Shown here one piece after another: positions 35,820 to 44,075 of a DNA stretch of 64,000 nt. How positions within the stretch are numbered: the stretch's first letter is position 1; every line of letters begins with the position of its first letter. This DNA is from Chryseobacterium nakagawai (lineage in GTDB: Bacteria; Bacteroidota; Bacteroidia; Flavobacteriales; Weeksellaceae): assembly GCF_900637665.1 (NCBI RefSeq), contig NZ_LR134386.1:496001-560000 (forward strand). The letters are read 5' to 3'. The notes under the pieces were generated by a model that worked only from the letters and a program-made list of their open reading frames with translations, searched no databases and had not been told where the DNA came from. Position numbers and translations under genes: made by a program.

Positions 35820-36090
35820 GATTGTTATCATGTTTTTTTTGTTAAACTATTCATTTACAAGGGAATTAAGGGCTTTTTAGACGGTTTAAAATCACGTTTT
35901 GATGAGAAAAAAACATTCAATAAACATCGATCAATAAGGAGTCTAAAGAGTTTTAGTATTTCAATTGATTTGAATAAAAAGGGTTTTGTAGAAATAATTC
36001 TACTTTTTCATATAATTAATTCTATTGCGTAATGTGTTTATTTCTATAGTTTTAAATATAATAACTGGAATTTTTTCGATTCGTAATTCG

Positions 36091-36098
36091 TACCTTTG
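36091..36098 (+). promoter_or_regulatory. -7 box TACCTTTG of the three-paralogue cluster
   Basis: Exact TAnnTTTG match, 11 nt before the ATG at 36110. Confidence 0.75.
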
Positions 36099-36109
36099 CA
36101 GTCCTTATT

Positions 36110-36931
36110 ATGAAAAAAATTATATACAGTTGTGCAGTTGGACTTGTTTCTTTCTATGTCAACGCACAGGTGGGAATCGGGACCGCTAAACCAAAATCAA
36201 CGCTCGATGTGAATGGAAAGACTACTTTAAGAAGAGAACTTAGAGTAGGTGGAACTTCCACTCAAGTAGGAAATGCAGGATTAAACGGACAGGTTTTAGT
36301 CTCTCAAGGAGACGGTAAATCCCCTGTTTGGAAATCATTAAATGTTCCTTTTATGGAAGAGGGACAGTATAAGCTAATCAATTCATATTTATCATCAGAT
36401 CAGACGGGTATTACAGCTCTTTCCAATAGTGTTCAAGGGGATGGAGTCTCTAGAAATAGCGTTGGAGATGATATCAATGATGCTGCCAAAGGTAAATGGG
36501 TGAAAATTGATGGCCTTAAAAATACATTCACTATTAAAAATGGTAAAAACAGACTTACGTATCAGTTTCAGACAGGAATTGAAATGAAAGCACCGGTATC
36601 TACAACTTCTGATAATGTAAGATTCGCTTGCGCTGTTTTCAGAAATGATAAATTGGTTGCTGTGCGTCCTGATAGAGTAGCTTCCAATAATAACACTGCA
36701 AAAGCCGGTGTTCAGGATTATATTTTCACACTTAATTATACAGAACTCAATGTTCCTGTAGGAGTACAGAAACTTGAAATTGCATGTAGAAAAATCAATA
36801 CATCAAACATAGACTCTCAGTTTGCCATAGGTCGTGATGTTCAAAGTTCCAATGGAGCGTCTAATGCATTTACGCTGGAATCTAATATGAAGATCGATGT
36901 TATTGAATATGTAACCTATAAATCTAATTAA
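36110..36931 (+). CDS. Exported VGIGT/LDVNG-motif protein, copy 1 of 3
   Basis: 273 aa. Signal peptide 1-19 (VNAQ), then VGIGT (21-25) and LDVNG (32-36), the N-terminal motif common to many Bacteroidota surface proteins and tail-fibre-like proteins. The C-terminal domain (about 90-265) contains FACAVFRNDKLVAVR and LEIACRKINTS...FAIGRD, which recur in the next two genes. No sorting domain or lipobox is seen, so the anchoring mechanism is unclear. The three genes are spaced by 8-9 nt and share one promoter and one terminator. The family is not identified; structural surface protein is an inference. Confidence 0.72.
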   Translation: MKKIIYSCAVGLVSFYVNAQVGIGTAKPKSTLDVNGKTTLRRELRVGGTSTQVGNAGLNGQVLVSQGDGKSPVWKSLNVPFMEEGQYKLINSYLSSDQTGITALSNSVQGDGVSRNSVGDDINDAAKGKWVKIDGLKNTFTIKNGKNRLTYQFQTGIEMKAPVSTTSDNVRFACAVFRNDKLVAVRPDRVASNNNTAKAGVQDYIFTLNYTELNVPVGVQKLEIACRKINTSNIDSQFAIGRDVQSSNGASNAFTLESNMKIDVIEYVTYKSN

Positions 36932-36939
36932 ACCAAGTG

Positions 36940-37758
36940 ATGAAAAATATATTATCAACTTTACTTCTTGCCTCGGGTTTGATGCTTTCAGCCCAGGTGG
37001 GTATTAATACTGAATCTCCAAAAGCAAAACTGGATGTAAACGGGGATTTGAACCTTAGAGACAAAATTGCTGTATTGGATGCTACAGATAATACCCTTTC
37101 TATGGGAAATAATGACCAGTTACTGGTTTCTCAAGGGGAAGGATATGCACCTATCTGGAAAACTCTTCGTATTCCGGAATATGAACCGAATAAGTTTTAT
37201 TTGATCTTTAATAATTCCTTTTCGGATAAAGTAGGGATGGATTTTTCGTATTCGGATGAACCCAATATGACTACTTCTAAAGCAGCAACCTTTACAAAAG
37301 GGGCAGATTTTGCAAGTCTTACTGGATTTAAAAAAATTAGTGGATTGTCACAAAATATCAGTGTATACAGTACTGAGAGTAAAGCCTATTTTCAGTTTGA
37401 AACGGTAGTGCAGTCGAACTTTGCAGCTAACGGGAGTACAGATACATCTATAGACTATGCCTGTGGTATTTTTGTAGATGATAAACTAATCAATTTAAGA
37501 CAAAGTAACTTAAAGGCGAGTAGTGCTCAATATCCTTTCCTTACACACAATCAAATTGGTGTTGTAGCAAATCTTTCTAAAGGAAATCATACCGTAAGTG
37601 TAGGATGTTCAAGACTTGTGTCATATGGCGATGCTTCAAATAGAAAATTAGCGATAGGAAAAAATACAAACACCAATATTAACGGTTTTATTGCTCAATC
37701 ATCTTTGAAAGTAGATGTATATGAAGTTCCTCAAGCATTTAACACGATAATAAATTAA
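36940..37758 (+). CDS. Exported VGIGT/LDVNG-motif protein, copy 2 of 3
   Basis: 272 aa from the ATG at 36940 (a GTG one codon upstream is less likely). Signal peptide 1-18, VGINT (20-24), LDVNG (31-35). The same modules as copy 1 follow: QLLVSQGEGYAPIWK, then YACGIFVDDKLINLR and VSVGCSRLVSYG...LAIGKN. Divergence from copy 1 is large outside these motifs, so the duplication is old. Starts 8 nt after copy 1. Confidence 0.72.
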   Translation: MKNILSTLLLASGLMLSAQVGINTESPKAKLDVNGDLNLRDKIAVLDATDNTLSMGNNDQLLVSQGEGYAPIWKTLRIPEYEPNKFYLIFNNSFSDKVGMDFSYSDEPNMTTSKAATFTKGADFASLTGFKKISGLSQNISVYSTESKAYFQFETVVQSNFAANGSTDTSIDYACGIFVDDKLINLRQSNLKASSAQYPFLTHNQIGVVANLSKGNHTVSVGCSRLVSYGDASNRKLAIGKNTNTNINGFIAQSSLKVDVYEVPQAFNTIIN

Positions 37759-37767
37759 AAACCAATT

Positions 37768-38508
37768 ATGAAAAAAATATTTTTTATTCAATTTTTATTG
37801 ATTATCGGATGCATTAAAGCTCAGGTCGGTATTAATACTCCAAATCCTGTTAATAAGTTAGATGTAAATGGAGATATCAATATAAGAAGGGAGCTAAGAA
37901 CTAACGGTACTGATGTATTAAAAGGATCGCCAGGTAATGCTGGTGATATTTTTCATAATAATTCGACAATGACAGCAAATGATTGGAAAAGTATCAAAAT
38001 AGCTGATGGGCAGGGAAGTATGTCCTTGTTTTCTATTAATACAGTTGCAGATCAAACAGGAGTTTCATTTAATAGTAATGGTAACCCTGTACCTTATAAT
38101 GAGAATGATGACTTAACGAGCAGCTGGCTTGTAATCCCTCAAGCTATCGATACCTTTTCTGTAACTAACATGACCAATAAAGTGACATTTTCATTTCAAA
38201 CCACTGCTCAAAAGGTTAATGCCAGTACGGCATCTGCAAGTTTTGCCTGTGGTGTATTTGTTGATAATAAGCTTAAAGCAGTGAGAACTGATGTGTTGCT
38301 GGGGGACAGTGGTGCCTATAAAATATTTAATCTTAATGCGACGCTTGAGAATCTTACTCCTAAAAACAAGTATTCTGTTAAGGTAGCTTGTATAAACAGG
38401 ACATTAAATGGGACAACCCTTGGGATTGGAAGAGCTGTAGACGGATCAGTCCTTAGTAGTGATATGGTGCAATCTGTTTTAACAACGTCCGTATTGCAAC
38501 CTTATTAA
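37768..38508 (+). CDS. Exported VGIGT/LDVNG-motif protein, copy 3 of 3
   Basis: 246 aa. Signal peptide 1-18 (GCIKAQ), VGINT (20-24), LDVNG (31-35); then FACGVFVDNKLKAVR and VKVACINRTLNG...LGIGRA as in copies 1 and 2. It is about 26 residues shorter, mostly in the middle and at the C-terminus (ends VLQPY). The Cys at residue 15 is inside the signal and not in a convincing lipobox. Starts 9 nt after copy 2 and is closed by a terminator. Confidence 0.72.
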   Translation: MKKIFFIQFLLIIGCIKAQVGINTPNPVNKLDVNGDINIRRELRTNGTDVLKGSPGNAGDIFHNNSTMTANDWKSIKIADGQGSMSLFSINTVADQTGVSFNSNGNPVPYNENDDLTSSWLVIPQAIDTFSVTNMTNKVTFSFQTTAQKVNASTASASFACGVFVDNKLKAVRTDVLLGDSGAYKIFNLNATLENLTPKNKYSVKVACINRTLNGTTLGIGRAVDGSVLSSDMVQSVLTTSVLQPY

Positions 38509-38533
38509 TTTGCAAACTTATATAATAAATAAG

Positions 38534-38566
38534 AACCTAAAAGCGTTATGTTTTTAGGTTTTTTTT
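38534..38566 (+). terminator. Terminator of the three-paralogue cluster
   Basis: Stem AACCTAAAA/TTTTTAGGTT with an 8-nt loop, then eight T, 25 nt after the last stop. Confidence 0.88.
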
Positions 38567-38630
38567 ATTTATTAGCTTTATTCTTTATGAATTTATTGGC
38601 TTTAATAGCCTGTGTTGTATAAAATTGGAT

Positions 38631-38638
38631 TATATTTG
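38631..38638 (+). promoter_or_regulatory. -7 box TATATTTG before a 41-codon ORF
   Basis: Exact TAnnTTTG match, 16 nt before the ATG at 38655. Confidence 0.5.
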
Positions 38639-38654
38639 AACAAATTAAAAATAT

Positions 38655-38780
38655 ATGGCAAAAAACTATTTTCTTAATGTGCTTGCTGGTATTACTCCTT
38701 TTGGGATGCTGGTTTCACTTCATACAGTACGGGACTATCAAAGCCCACATCACATGGTGATAACAGGCCTCAGAATCTGA
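38655..38780 (+). CDS. Possible 41-aa peptide
   Basis: ATG to TGA, 41 codons, encoding MAKNYFLNVLAGITPFGM and a polar tail containing SPHHM and ending in LRI. A promoter box lies 16 nt upstream, which is the main support. The central segment FLNVLAGITPFGMLVSL is hydrophobic enough for a membrane-associated peptide. No homologue is known to me; it may also be chance or a remnant of a longer gene. Confidence 0.3.
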   Translation: MAKNYFLNVLAGITPFGMLVSLHTVRDYQSPHHMVITGLRI

Positions 38781-38869
38781 TATTTACCTATTGATCATTA
38801 TAGATGAACAATTATTGTTAATCTTATTCGGAATATAAATAATCATATAATTTTTATGCAAAAAAAAAT

Positions 38870-38877
38870 TATATTTG
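38870..38877 (+). promoter_or_regulatory. -7 box TATATTTG of the 313-aa lipoprotein gene
   Basis: Exact TAnnTTTG match, 25 nt before the ATG at 38903. Confidence 0.7.
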
Positions 38878-38902
38878 TCAAAAAATAATCAATTACCAGG
38901 AA

Positions 38903-39844
38903 ATGAAACAAATTTTCTATTTTATCTTATTAATTGCAGGCTTTTCTTCAATCCATTCCTGCAAAGATTTATTGGATGAAGACGGGAATCCTCTTTTGGA
39001 TTTGAATAATACAGGAGGGCTGAGTGGCCCAAGAGCATTATATAGAGAAGTTACGGCTAAAGATACTCTGGCAGAATATCAGTACAGCGGATTGCTTGTA
39101 AACAGAGTAATTACAGACAGTGCTTCTATTACTGATATTATGTATAGTGGTGAGAGAATCAGCCAGATCAATTTTAGAGGTTTTCTTGATCTTGATGGAA
39201 ACGGAAAACTTGATAAAGATAGTATCTCTTATGATAGACAGTTCAATTATGGAAATAACAGCCAACTACAGTCGATTTCTGAGACTCGTTCTGTCTTTAG
39301 AAGACCACCACCGGTTCCGCCTTCTATTAAACCAGGGCCTCAAACCTTATTTGCTTCCGAAAAATATATTCATACTTTAACTTATAACGCGGCTACTTCA
39401 AAATTAGAGTCAATGACGACAGTAAAAGGAGAGGAGGTTATAGGAGGTCCAATTAAGTATACAGAGTATTCAAAATCAGATTTTACTTACGTAGGAGATA
39501 ATGTATCTAAAGTACTTCAAATTTCAGGACCAGTAACTTCAAATAATCCAAATGTACTGGGAGCTCCTACTGAAAAATATAGCTTTGAATATTATGCTTA
39601 TGATCAACAGATCAGCCCATTTACTTTATTACCACAGGTGTATAAAATCTCAAGGCTGTTAGCAACTAAAAGCAGTATTAAAGAGAGTTTGATTTTGTCT
39701 CCGAATAGCCCTAAGAGATGGTCTGTAACAGATATTACAGTACCTATTCCAGTTCCTATTGTTATGAGTACAAACTATGTCTATGATATACAAACTTATA
39801 TGACAAAAGGTTACGGTGTAAACTATATTTATAAACCAAGATAG
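38903..39844 (+). CDS. Lipoprotein with an EF-hand-like loop
   Basis: 313 aa. The lipoprotein signal ends in SIHSC (C20), followed by the acidic KDLLDEDGNP typical of surface-exposed Bacteroidota lipoproteins. At 96-106 the sequence DLDGNGKLDKD has the D-x-D-x-N-G-x-x-D spacing of a calcium-binding loop. The body resembles proteins that store a parsed linear record of beta strands (FNYGNNSQLQSIS, LTYNAATSKLESM), somewhat like DUF4595/YD-type repeats. The function is unknown. Monocistronic, with promoter and terminator. Confidence 0.7.
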   Translation: MKQIFYFILLIAGFSSIHSCKDLLDEDGNPLLDLNNTGGLSGPRALYREVTAKDTLAEYQYSGLLVNRVITDSASITDIMYSGERISQINFRGFLDLDGNGKLDKDSISYDRQFNYGNNSQLQSISETRSVFRRPPPVPPSIKPGPQTLFASEKYIHTLTYNAATSKLESMTTVKGEEVIGGPIKYTEYSKSDFTYVGDNVSKVLQISGPVTSNNPNVLGAPTEKYSFEYYAYDQQISPFTLLPQVYKISRLLATKSSIKESLILSPNSPKRWSVTDITVPIPVPIVMSTNYVYDIQTYMTKGYGVNYIYKPR

Positions 39845-39865
39845 AATAGTTTTTCAATAATATTT

Positions 39866-39895
39866 AAACTCAATCTTCCTAAGATTGAGTTTTTT
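39866..39895 (+). terminator. Terminator of the 313-aa lipoprotein gene
   Basis: Stem AAACTCAATCTT/AAGATTGAGTTT with a 3-nt loop followed by T residues, 21 nt after the stop. Confidence 0.9.
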
Positions 39896-39908
39896 ATTTT
39901 ATAACTCT

Positions 39909-39916
39909 TAATTTTG
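39909..39916 (+). promoter_or_regulatory. -7 box TAATTTTG of pth
   Basis: Exact TAnnTTTG match, 13 nt before the ATG at 39930. Confidence 0.7.
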
Positions 39917-39929
39917 CAAAAAATTTCTG

Positions 39930-40493
39930 ATGAAATATTTAATTGTTGGGCTTGGAAACAAGGGCTCAGAATATGAAAATACACGACACAATATAGGCTT
40001 TAAAGTGGCTGAAAGAATAGCTGAAAAACTTGAAGTATCATTCAATACGGCTAATTTTGGCTGGATGGCAGAAGGAAAATATAAGGGAAGAAAAGTTCTT
40101 GTTCTTAAGCCGGACACCTATATGAATTTATCTGGTAATGCTGTAAGATATTGGATGCAGAAAGAAAATATTCCTTTGGAAAATGTATTGATTGTAACAG
40201 ACGATCTGGCTCTCCCTTTCGGAACCCTAAGGATGAAAGGCAAAGGTTCTGATGCGGGTCACAATGGGCTTAAAAATATTAATGAAGTATTACAGACTCA
40301 GAATTATGCGAGGCTTCGTTTTGGAATTTCAGCAGATTTTGCAGCTGGACGTCAGGTTGATTACGTATTGGGAACATGGAGTGAAGAAGAAGCAGAAAAA
40401 CTTACCGAAAGAATAGATACTTTTTCGAAAGCCAGTCTTTCTTTTGTTTTTGCAGGAATCAACAATACGATGTCTGCATTTAACGGAAAGTAA
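39930..40493 (+). CDS. pth: Peptidyl-tRNA hydrolase
   Basis: 187 aa, standard length. Signature N-terminus [17 protein letters not shown] with N10 and catalytic H20; [10 protein letters not shown] near 62-71; the catalytic Asp in TDDLALPFG; and [13 protein letters not shown] near 106-118. It releases tRNA from prematurely dropped peptidyl-tRNA in the cytosol. Monocistronic. Confidence 0.96.
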   Translation: MKYLIVGLGNKGSEYENTRHNIGFKVAERIAEKLEVSFNTANFGWMAEGKYKGRKVLVLKPDTYMNLSGNAVRYWMQKENIPLENVLIVTDDLALPFGTLRMKGKGSDAGHNGLKNINEVLQTQNYARLRFGISADFAAGRQVDYVLGTWSEEEAEKLTERIDTFSKASLSFVFAGINNTMSAFNGK

Positions 40494-40531
40494 TTCATCA
40501 TTTTTCCTACTTCAGTTTTATAAGATAAATA

Positions 40532-40557
40532 AAGGCCATCGGATTTCCGATGGCCTT
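40532..40557 (+). terminator. Terminator of pth
   Basis: Perfect 12-bp stem AAGGCCATCGGA with its complement and a 2-nt apex, followed by a modest T-rich stretch. Confidence 0.85.
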
Positions 40558-40651
40558 CTGTTTTACTTTTAAATTAATTTCCAATCAATTTATCTGAGCT
40601 TATATTATATACTTTTTTAGTAAGTAGCTAAATAGGACCTCTTGATTATTT

Positions 40652-41287
40652 TTATAACCAGTTTACCGCTCCCGTTTCAACATCATAGTTAGCTCCAACG
40701 ATTTTGATCTTACCTTCTTCTTCAAGCCTTTTAAGGGTTGAGCTTTGTTTACGGATGTCTTCGATTGAGCTTTTGATATTCTGGTGATTAAGTCTTTCTA
40801 AAAGAGAGCTGTTTTTTGATGAACGTTCTTCATTTTCTTCAATCACGTCATTGATAATTGGATTGAAATGATTGATAAGGTGGTTCAGGTTGTCCATTCC
40901 CATTCCTTCAATTTGTGCTGCATCAAGACCTCCTTTCAGAGCGCCGCATTTAGTGTGTCCTAAAACCACAATTAGTTTAGAACCTGCTACATTACAGCCA
41001 AATTCCATAGAACCAAGTATGTCCTGGTTGACAAAATTACCGGCAATTCTGATACTGAAAACATCTCCCAATCCCTGGTCGAAAATCAATTCTGCAGAAG
41101 TACGGCTGTCTATACAGCTTAGAACTACTGCAAAAGGCCATTGTCCTTCACGGGTTGCATTTACCTGCTCCAGAAGGTCTCTGTTGGCTTTAAGATTATT
41201 AACGAACCTTTGGTTTCCTTCCTTTAAAAATTCTAATGCTTTTTCAGGAGTAATGGTAGACTGAGTTTCGTATGTATGTGCTTTCAT
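40652..41287 (-). CDS. Beta-carbonic anhydrase
   Basis: 211 aa. Zinc ligands and the Asp-Arg dyad are visible: C58, D60, R62 (SCIDSR), H111 and C114 (GHTKCG). It interconverts CO2 and bicarbonate. It lies 55 nt downstream of the SulP transporter gene on the same strand, with a second beta-carbonic anhydrase at the head of the cluster, pointing to bicarbonate supply or use by the transporter. No signal peptide is seen, so it is cytosolic. It differs from the copy at 43407 in its longer N-terminal arm and less typical ends, so the two are not recent duplicates. Confidence 0.93.
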   Translation of the reverse strand: MKAHTYETQSTITPEKALEFLKEGNQRFVNNLKANRDLLEQVNATREGQWPFAVVLSCIDSRTSAELIFDQGLGDVFSIRIAGNFVNQDILGSMEFGCNVAGSKLIVVLGHTKCGALKGGLDAAQIEGMGMDNLNHLINHFNPIINDVIEENEERSSKNSSLLERLNHQNIKSSIEDIRKQSSTLKRLEEEGKIKIVGANYDVETGAVNWL

Positions 41288-41342
41288 ATAATTTAGTTGT
41301 TTGTTGAATTGTTAAATTTAAAATAAAATAATTGAGATGAGC

Positions 41343-42935
41343 TTACATTGCTCTTTTGTGGGTAATCAGGATGTGAGAATCCTCACTTTTTTCATAATCT
41401 TTGTATGATGTTTTAAAGCCTAGAAGTTCTACATTGATGTCTTCTTCTTTGGCACGGATATTGGCAAAATCCTGGATCATTTCCAGTACATCTGTCGCAA
41501 TATATGAAGTCTCTCTTGCATCAATGATTACCGTAGAGTTAGATTTTATGTTTTTTAATGTTTTTTTAATGGCTGCTTTATTTAAGAAAGATACTTCTTC
41601 AGCCAGTTTAATCTTGATTCCATCTGCATCATCCAGTTTTTCTCTGCTTAAGTAATAAGCTCTTTTCATATTTCCCTGAAGGATGTAGAATACAGAGATC
41701 GCAAGACCAATACCAACACCTTTTAGAAGATCAGTGGCTACCACCGCTACCACTGTAGCTACAAATGGTACAAACTGGAACTTTCCAAGATGCCAGAAAT
41801 GTTTAAAAGTAGCAGGCTTCGCCAACTTATATCCTACAAGAATCAGCACGGCAGCAAGAGTTGCTAGTGGGATAAGGTTAAGGATGAATGGAATGCTCAA
41901 TACACACACTAACAAAAGTACACCATGAATCATCGCAGATGATTTAGAAGTAGCCCCTGCGTTGGCATTGGCAGAACTTCTCACTACTACAGAGGTCATA
42001 GGAAGTCCACCAATAAATGAACTTATCAGGTTTCCTATTCCTTGTGCTTTAAGCTCAAGGTTGGTATCTGTAATTCTTCTTTGCTTGTCTAATCTGTCAG
42101 AAGCTTCAATACAAAGTAATGTTTCAATAGAAGCTACAATGGCAATAGTTGCTCCTACAATCCATACTTTAGGATTGGTAAAACCTCCAAAATCCGGCAT
42201 GGTAATTAAGTTCTTAAAGTCATCTAATGATTTCGGAACAGGTAATGATACTAAATGTTCCGTACCAATAGCTAATGTACTTCCTGATAGTTTGAACAGT
42301 TCGTTTAACAATATTCCGGCAACTACAGCCACTAATGCTCCTGGAAGCATTTTCATTCTTCTAAGAGCCGGAAATTTATCCCAGCCAATAAGTATCGCAA
42401 CAGATACAATCGTTACAATAATGGCTCCAAGGTGAATTGCCCCGAAGAGTTCTGTAAAATAGTTAAAATTCAGACCGTTACTGAATAGTGATTGGTTTCC
42501 TTCGTAATCTTTATCAAATCCCAATGCGTGAGGAATTTGTTTTAAAATAATAATGATCCCGATGGCTGCAAGCATTCCTTCAATAACATTATTTGGAAAA
42601 TAATTGGAAATACTACCAGCCCTTACAAAGCCTAAGACCAATTGAATCAGACCAGCAATAATCCCGGCACATAAGAAAAGTTCAAATGCTCCAAGATCAG
42701 TAATTGCTGTAAGTACTATAGCCGTAAGACCTGCAGCAGGTCCTGAAACTGATATATTTGAATTACTAAGAAATCCTACAACAAGACCACCTACAATTCC
42801 GGAAATAATCCCTGATAATGGTGGTGCTCCAGATGCTAAAGCGATCCCTAAGCACAATGGTAGTGCTACTAAGAATACAACGAGTCCGGAAGGGAAATTC
42901 TCCTTGATTCCTCCTAATAATGATGTTTTTTTCAT
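41343..42935 (-). CDS. SulP-family anion transporter with STAS domain
   Basis: 530 aa. About 12-14 transmembrane segments over residues 1-425 (PSGLVVFLVALPLCLGIALASGAPP, broken here at the first helix; later SVSGPAAGLTA and GLPMTSVVVRSSANANAGA), followed by a cytosolic STAS domain at about 440-520 (STVIIDARETSYIATDVLEM). SulP/SLC26 proteins move sulfate, bicarbonate or other anions. Flanking beta-carbonic anhydrases favour bicarbonate as substrate, as in BicA, but sulfate cannot be excluded. It begins 150 nt after the small exported protein gene. Confidence 0.92.
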   Translation of the reverse strand: MKKTSLLGGIKENFPSGLVVFLVALPLCLGIALASGAPPLSGIISGIVGGLVVGFLSNSNISVSGPAAGLTAIVLTAITDLGAFELFLCAGIIAGLIQLVLGFVRAGSISNYFPNNVIEGMLAAIGIIIILKQIPHALGFDKDYEGNQSLFSNGLNFNYFTELFGAIHLGAIIVTIVSVAILIGWDKFPALRRMKMLPGALVAVVAGILLNELFKLSGSTLAIGTEHLVSLPVPKSLDDFKNLITMPDFGGFTNPKVWIVGATIAIVASIETLLCIEASDRLDKQRRITDTNLELKAQGIGNLISSFIGGLPMTSVVVRSSANANAGATSKSSAMIHGVLLLVCVLSIPFILNLIPLATLAAVLILVGYKLAKPATFKHFWHLGKFQFVPFVATVVAVVATDLLKGVGIGLAISVFYILQGNMKRAYYLSREKLDDADGIKIKLAEEVSFLNKAAIKKTLKNIKSNSTVIIDARETSYIATDVLEMIQDFANIRAKEEDINVELLGFKTSYKDYEKSEDSHILITHKRAM

Positions 42936-43085
42936 GATATTTTTGAAAATATTATAACCGATTGATTTATTATTAAATAATCAATTATAAAAGATTGGAA
43001 AATTAATTTTAAAAGTATAAACAGCTTATTCATTAACCTGAAAAGGCATGAAAAACTATAAAAAAATCTAACTACTACTTTAAAA

Positions 43086-43385
43086 TTAAGCTTCCGGAGG
43101 CGGAGAAAATATACTAAGTAAAGGAGATAGATGAAAGGAATCATCTATCAATATAAAAGACATTGACTGAGGTGCAGGCTCAGAAAACTTCAGATAGTCA
43201 AAAACATCTAAAGGTTTTGGAAGTGTCTTTTCGTAAACAATAAAAGAGGATGGGTGAGAATGTGGCTCTTCTTCATTCACTATTATATTTGTTCTCAGAA
43301 TGTCCCAGCCTGCCACCGCAGCAATGCTTGGCAGCGCTGTAAAATTCAGAAAAAACGTTAATACAATAATACTCCAGAATTTCAT
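43086..43385 (-). CDS. Small exported protein with proline-rich tail
   Basis: 99 aa, not recognised. Signal peptide 1-22 (ends SIAAVA). The mature part of about 77 residues has a His-containing stretch EEEPHSHPSS, a second His near FHLSP, and a terminal FSPPPEA. It lies between the two-gene ends of the carbonic anhydrase/SulP cluster, 21 nt after the first carbonic anhydrase on the same strand. A small periplasmic partner of the transporter is possible; the evidence is positional only. Confidence 0.6.
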   Translation of the reverse strand: MKFWSIIVLTFFLNFTALPSIAAVAGWDILRTNIIVNEEEPHSHPSSFIVYEKTLPKPLDVFDYLKFSEPAPQSMSFILIDDSFHLSPLLSIFSPPPEA

Positions 43386-43406
43386 TTTACATTCTTTTTA
43401 GAAAAA

Positions 43407-44075
43407 CTATTTAGTCTTTCTGCTCATTACCCAATCCGAACCGGTAAGATTGTAGATCTTTTGGATGTCTTTTAAGATTTTCTCAAAATCAATCTCAAGA
43501 TCAATAATTTTACCTGTTCTAAGGTCAAATACCCAGCCGTGTACAATAGGATATTCTTCTAAAATATATCTTTCCTGTACGCAGGCCATTTTTATTACGT
43601 TGATACATTGTTCCTGAACATTCAGTTCAACCAATCTGTCATAACGCTTATCTTCGTCTTCGATAGAATCAAGTTCTGCTTGGTGCAATCTGTAAACATC
43701 ACGAATGTTTCTCAACCAAGGATTCAATAATCCTAAATCCTGAGGAGTCATCGCTGCTTTTACACCGCCACAGTTATAATGTCCACATACGATAATATGT
43801 TTTACTTTAAGATGTTCTACAGCATATTGAATAACCGCTGTGGAACTCATATCTAAAGTATTTACAACATTCGCAATATTTCTGTGAACAAAAACCTCTC
43901 CTGGTTTTGCACCCATCAATTCTTCCGCTGTTGCTCTACTGTCTGAACATCCTATATAAAGATAATCAGGGTGTTGAGTTTTTGCCAATTCCTGAAAGAA
44001 GTGTGGATCTTCTGCAACCTTAGATTCTACCCATTTCTTATTGTTCTCAAAAATAACTTCGTACGATTGTGACAT
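43407..44075 (-). CDS. can: Beta-carbonic anhydrase
   Basis: 222 aa, close in form to E. coli Can. Zinc-site residues: C43, D45, R47 (GCSDSR), H99 and C102 (CGHYNCGG). The C-terminal VHGWVFDLRTGKIIDL is also typical. It heads the leftward cluster carbonic anhydrase, small exported protein, SulP, carbonic anhydrase. A TATTTTTG box lies about 82 nt upstream of the start. Cytosolic. Confidence 0.94.
   Translation of the reverse strand: MSQSYEVIFENNKKWVESKVAEDPHFFQELAKTQHPDYLYIGCSDSRATAEELMGAKPGEVFVHRNIANVVNTLDMSSTAVIQYAVEHLKVKHIIVCGHYNCGGVKAAMTPQDLGLLNPWLRNIRDVYRLHQAELDSIEDEDKRYDRLVELNVQEQCINVIKMACVQERYILEEYPIVHGWVFDLRTGKIIDLEIDFEKILKDIQKIYNLTGSDWVMSRKTK

Larger units (their letters stand above)
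35739..36109 (+). other. 371-nt intergenic region, no supported gene
   Basis: It holds the mfd terminator (35781-35819) and the promoter box of the next gene (36091-36098). A 74-codon ORF from 35808 starts inside the terminator and has no credible protein features. The rest is AT-rich DNA with nothing recognised. Confidence 0.7.
38509..38902 (+). other. 394-nt region with terminator, two promoter boxes and one tiny ORF
   Basis: Contents: terminator 38534-38566, TATATTTG at 38631-38638 followed by a 41-codon ORF (38655-38780), and TATATTTG at 38870-38877 for the next gene. The stretch 38781-38869 is AT-rich with no feature. Confidence 0.6.

Noticed and set aside
35808..36032. 74-codon ORF on the plus strand after mfd
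   Set aside because: It begins inside the mfd terminator hairpin, has no promoter at a suitable distance and an unlikely composition.
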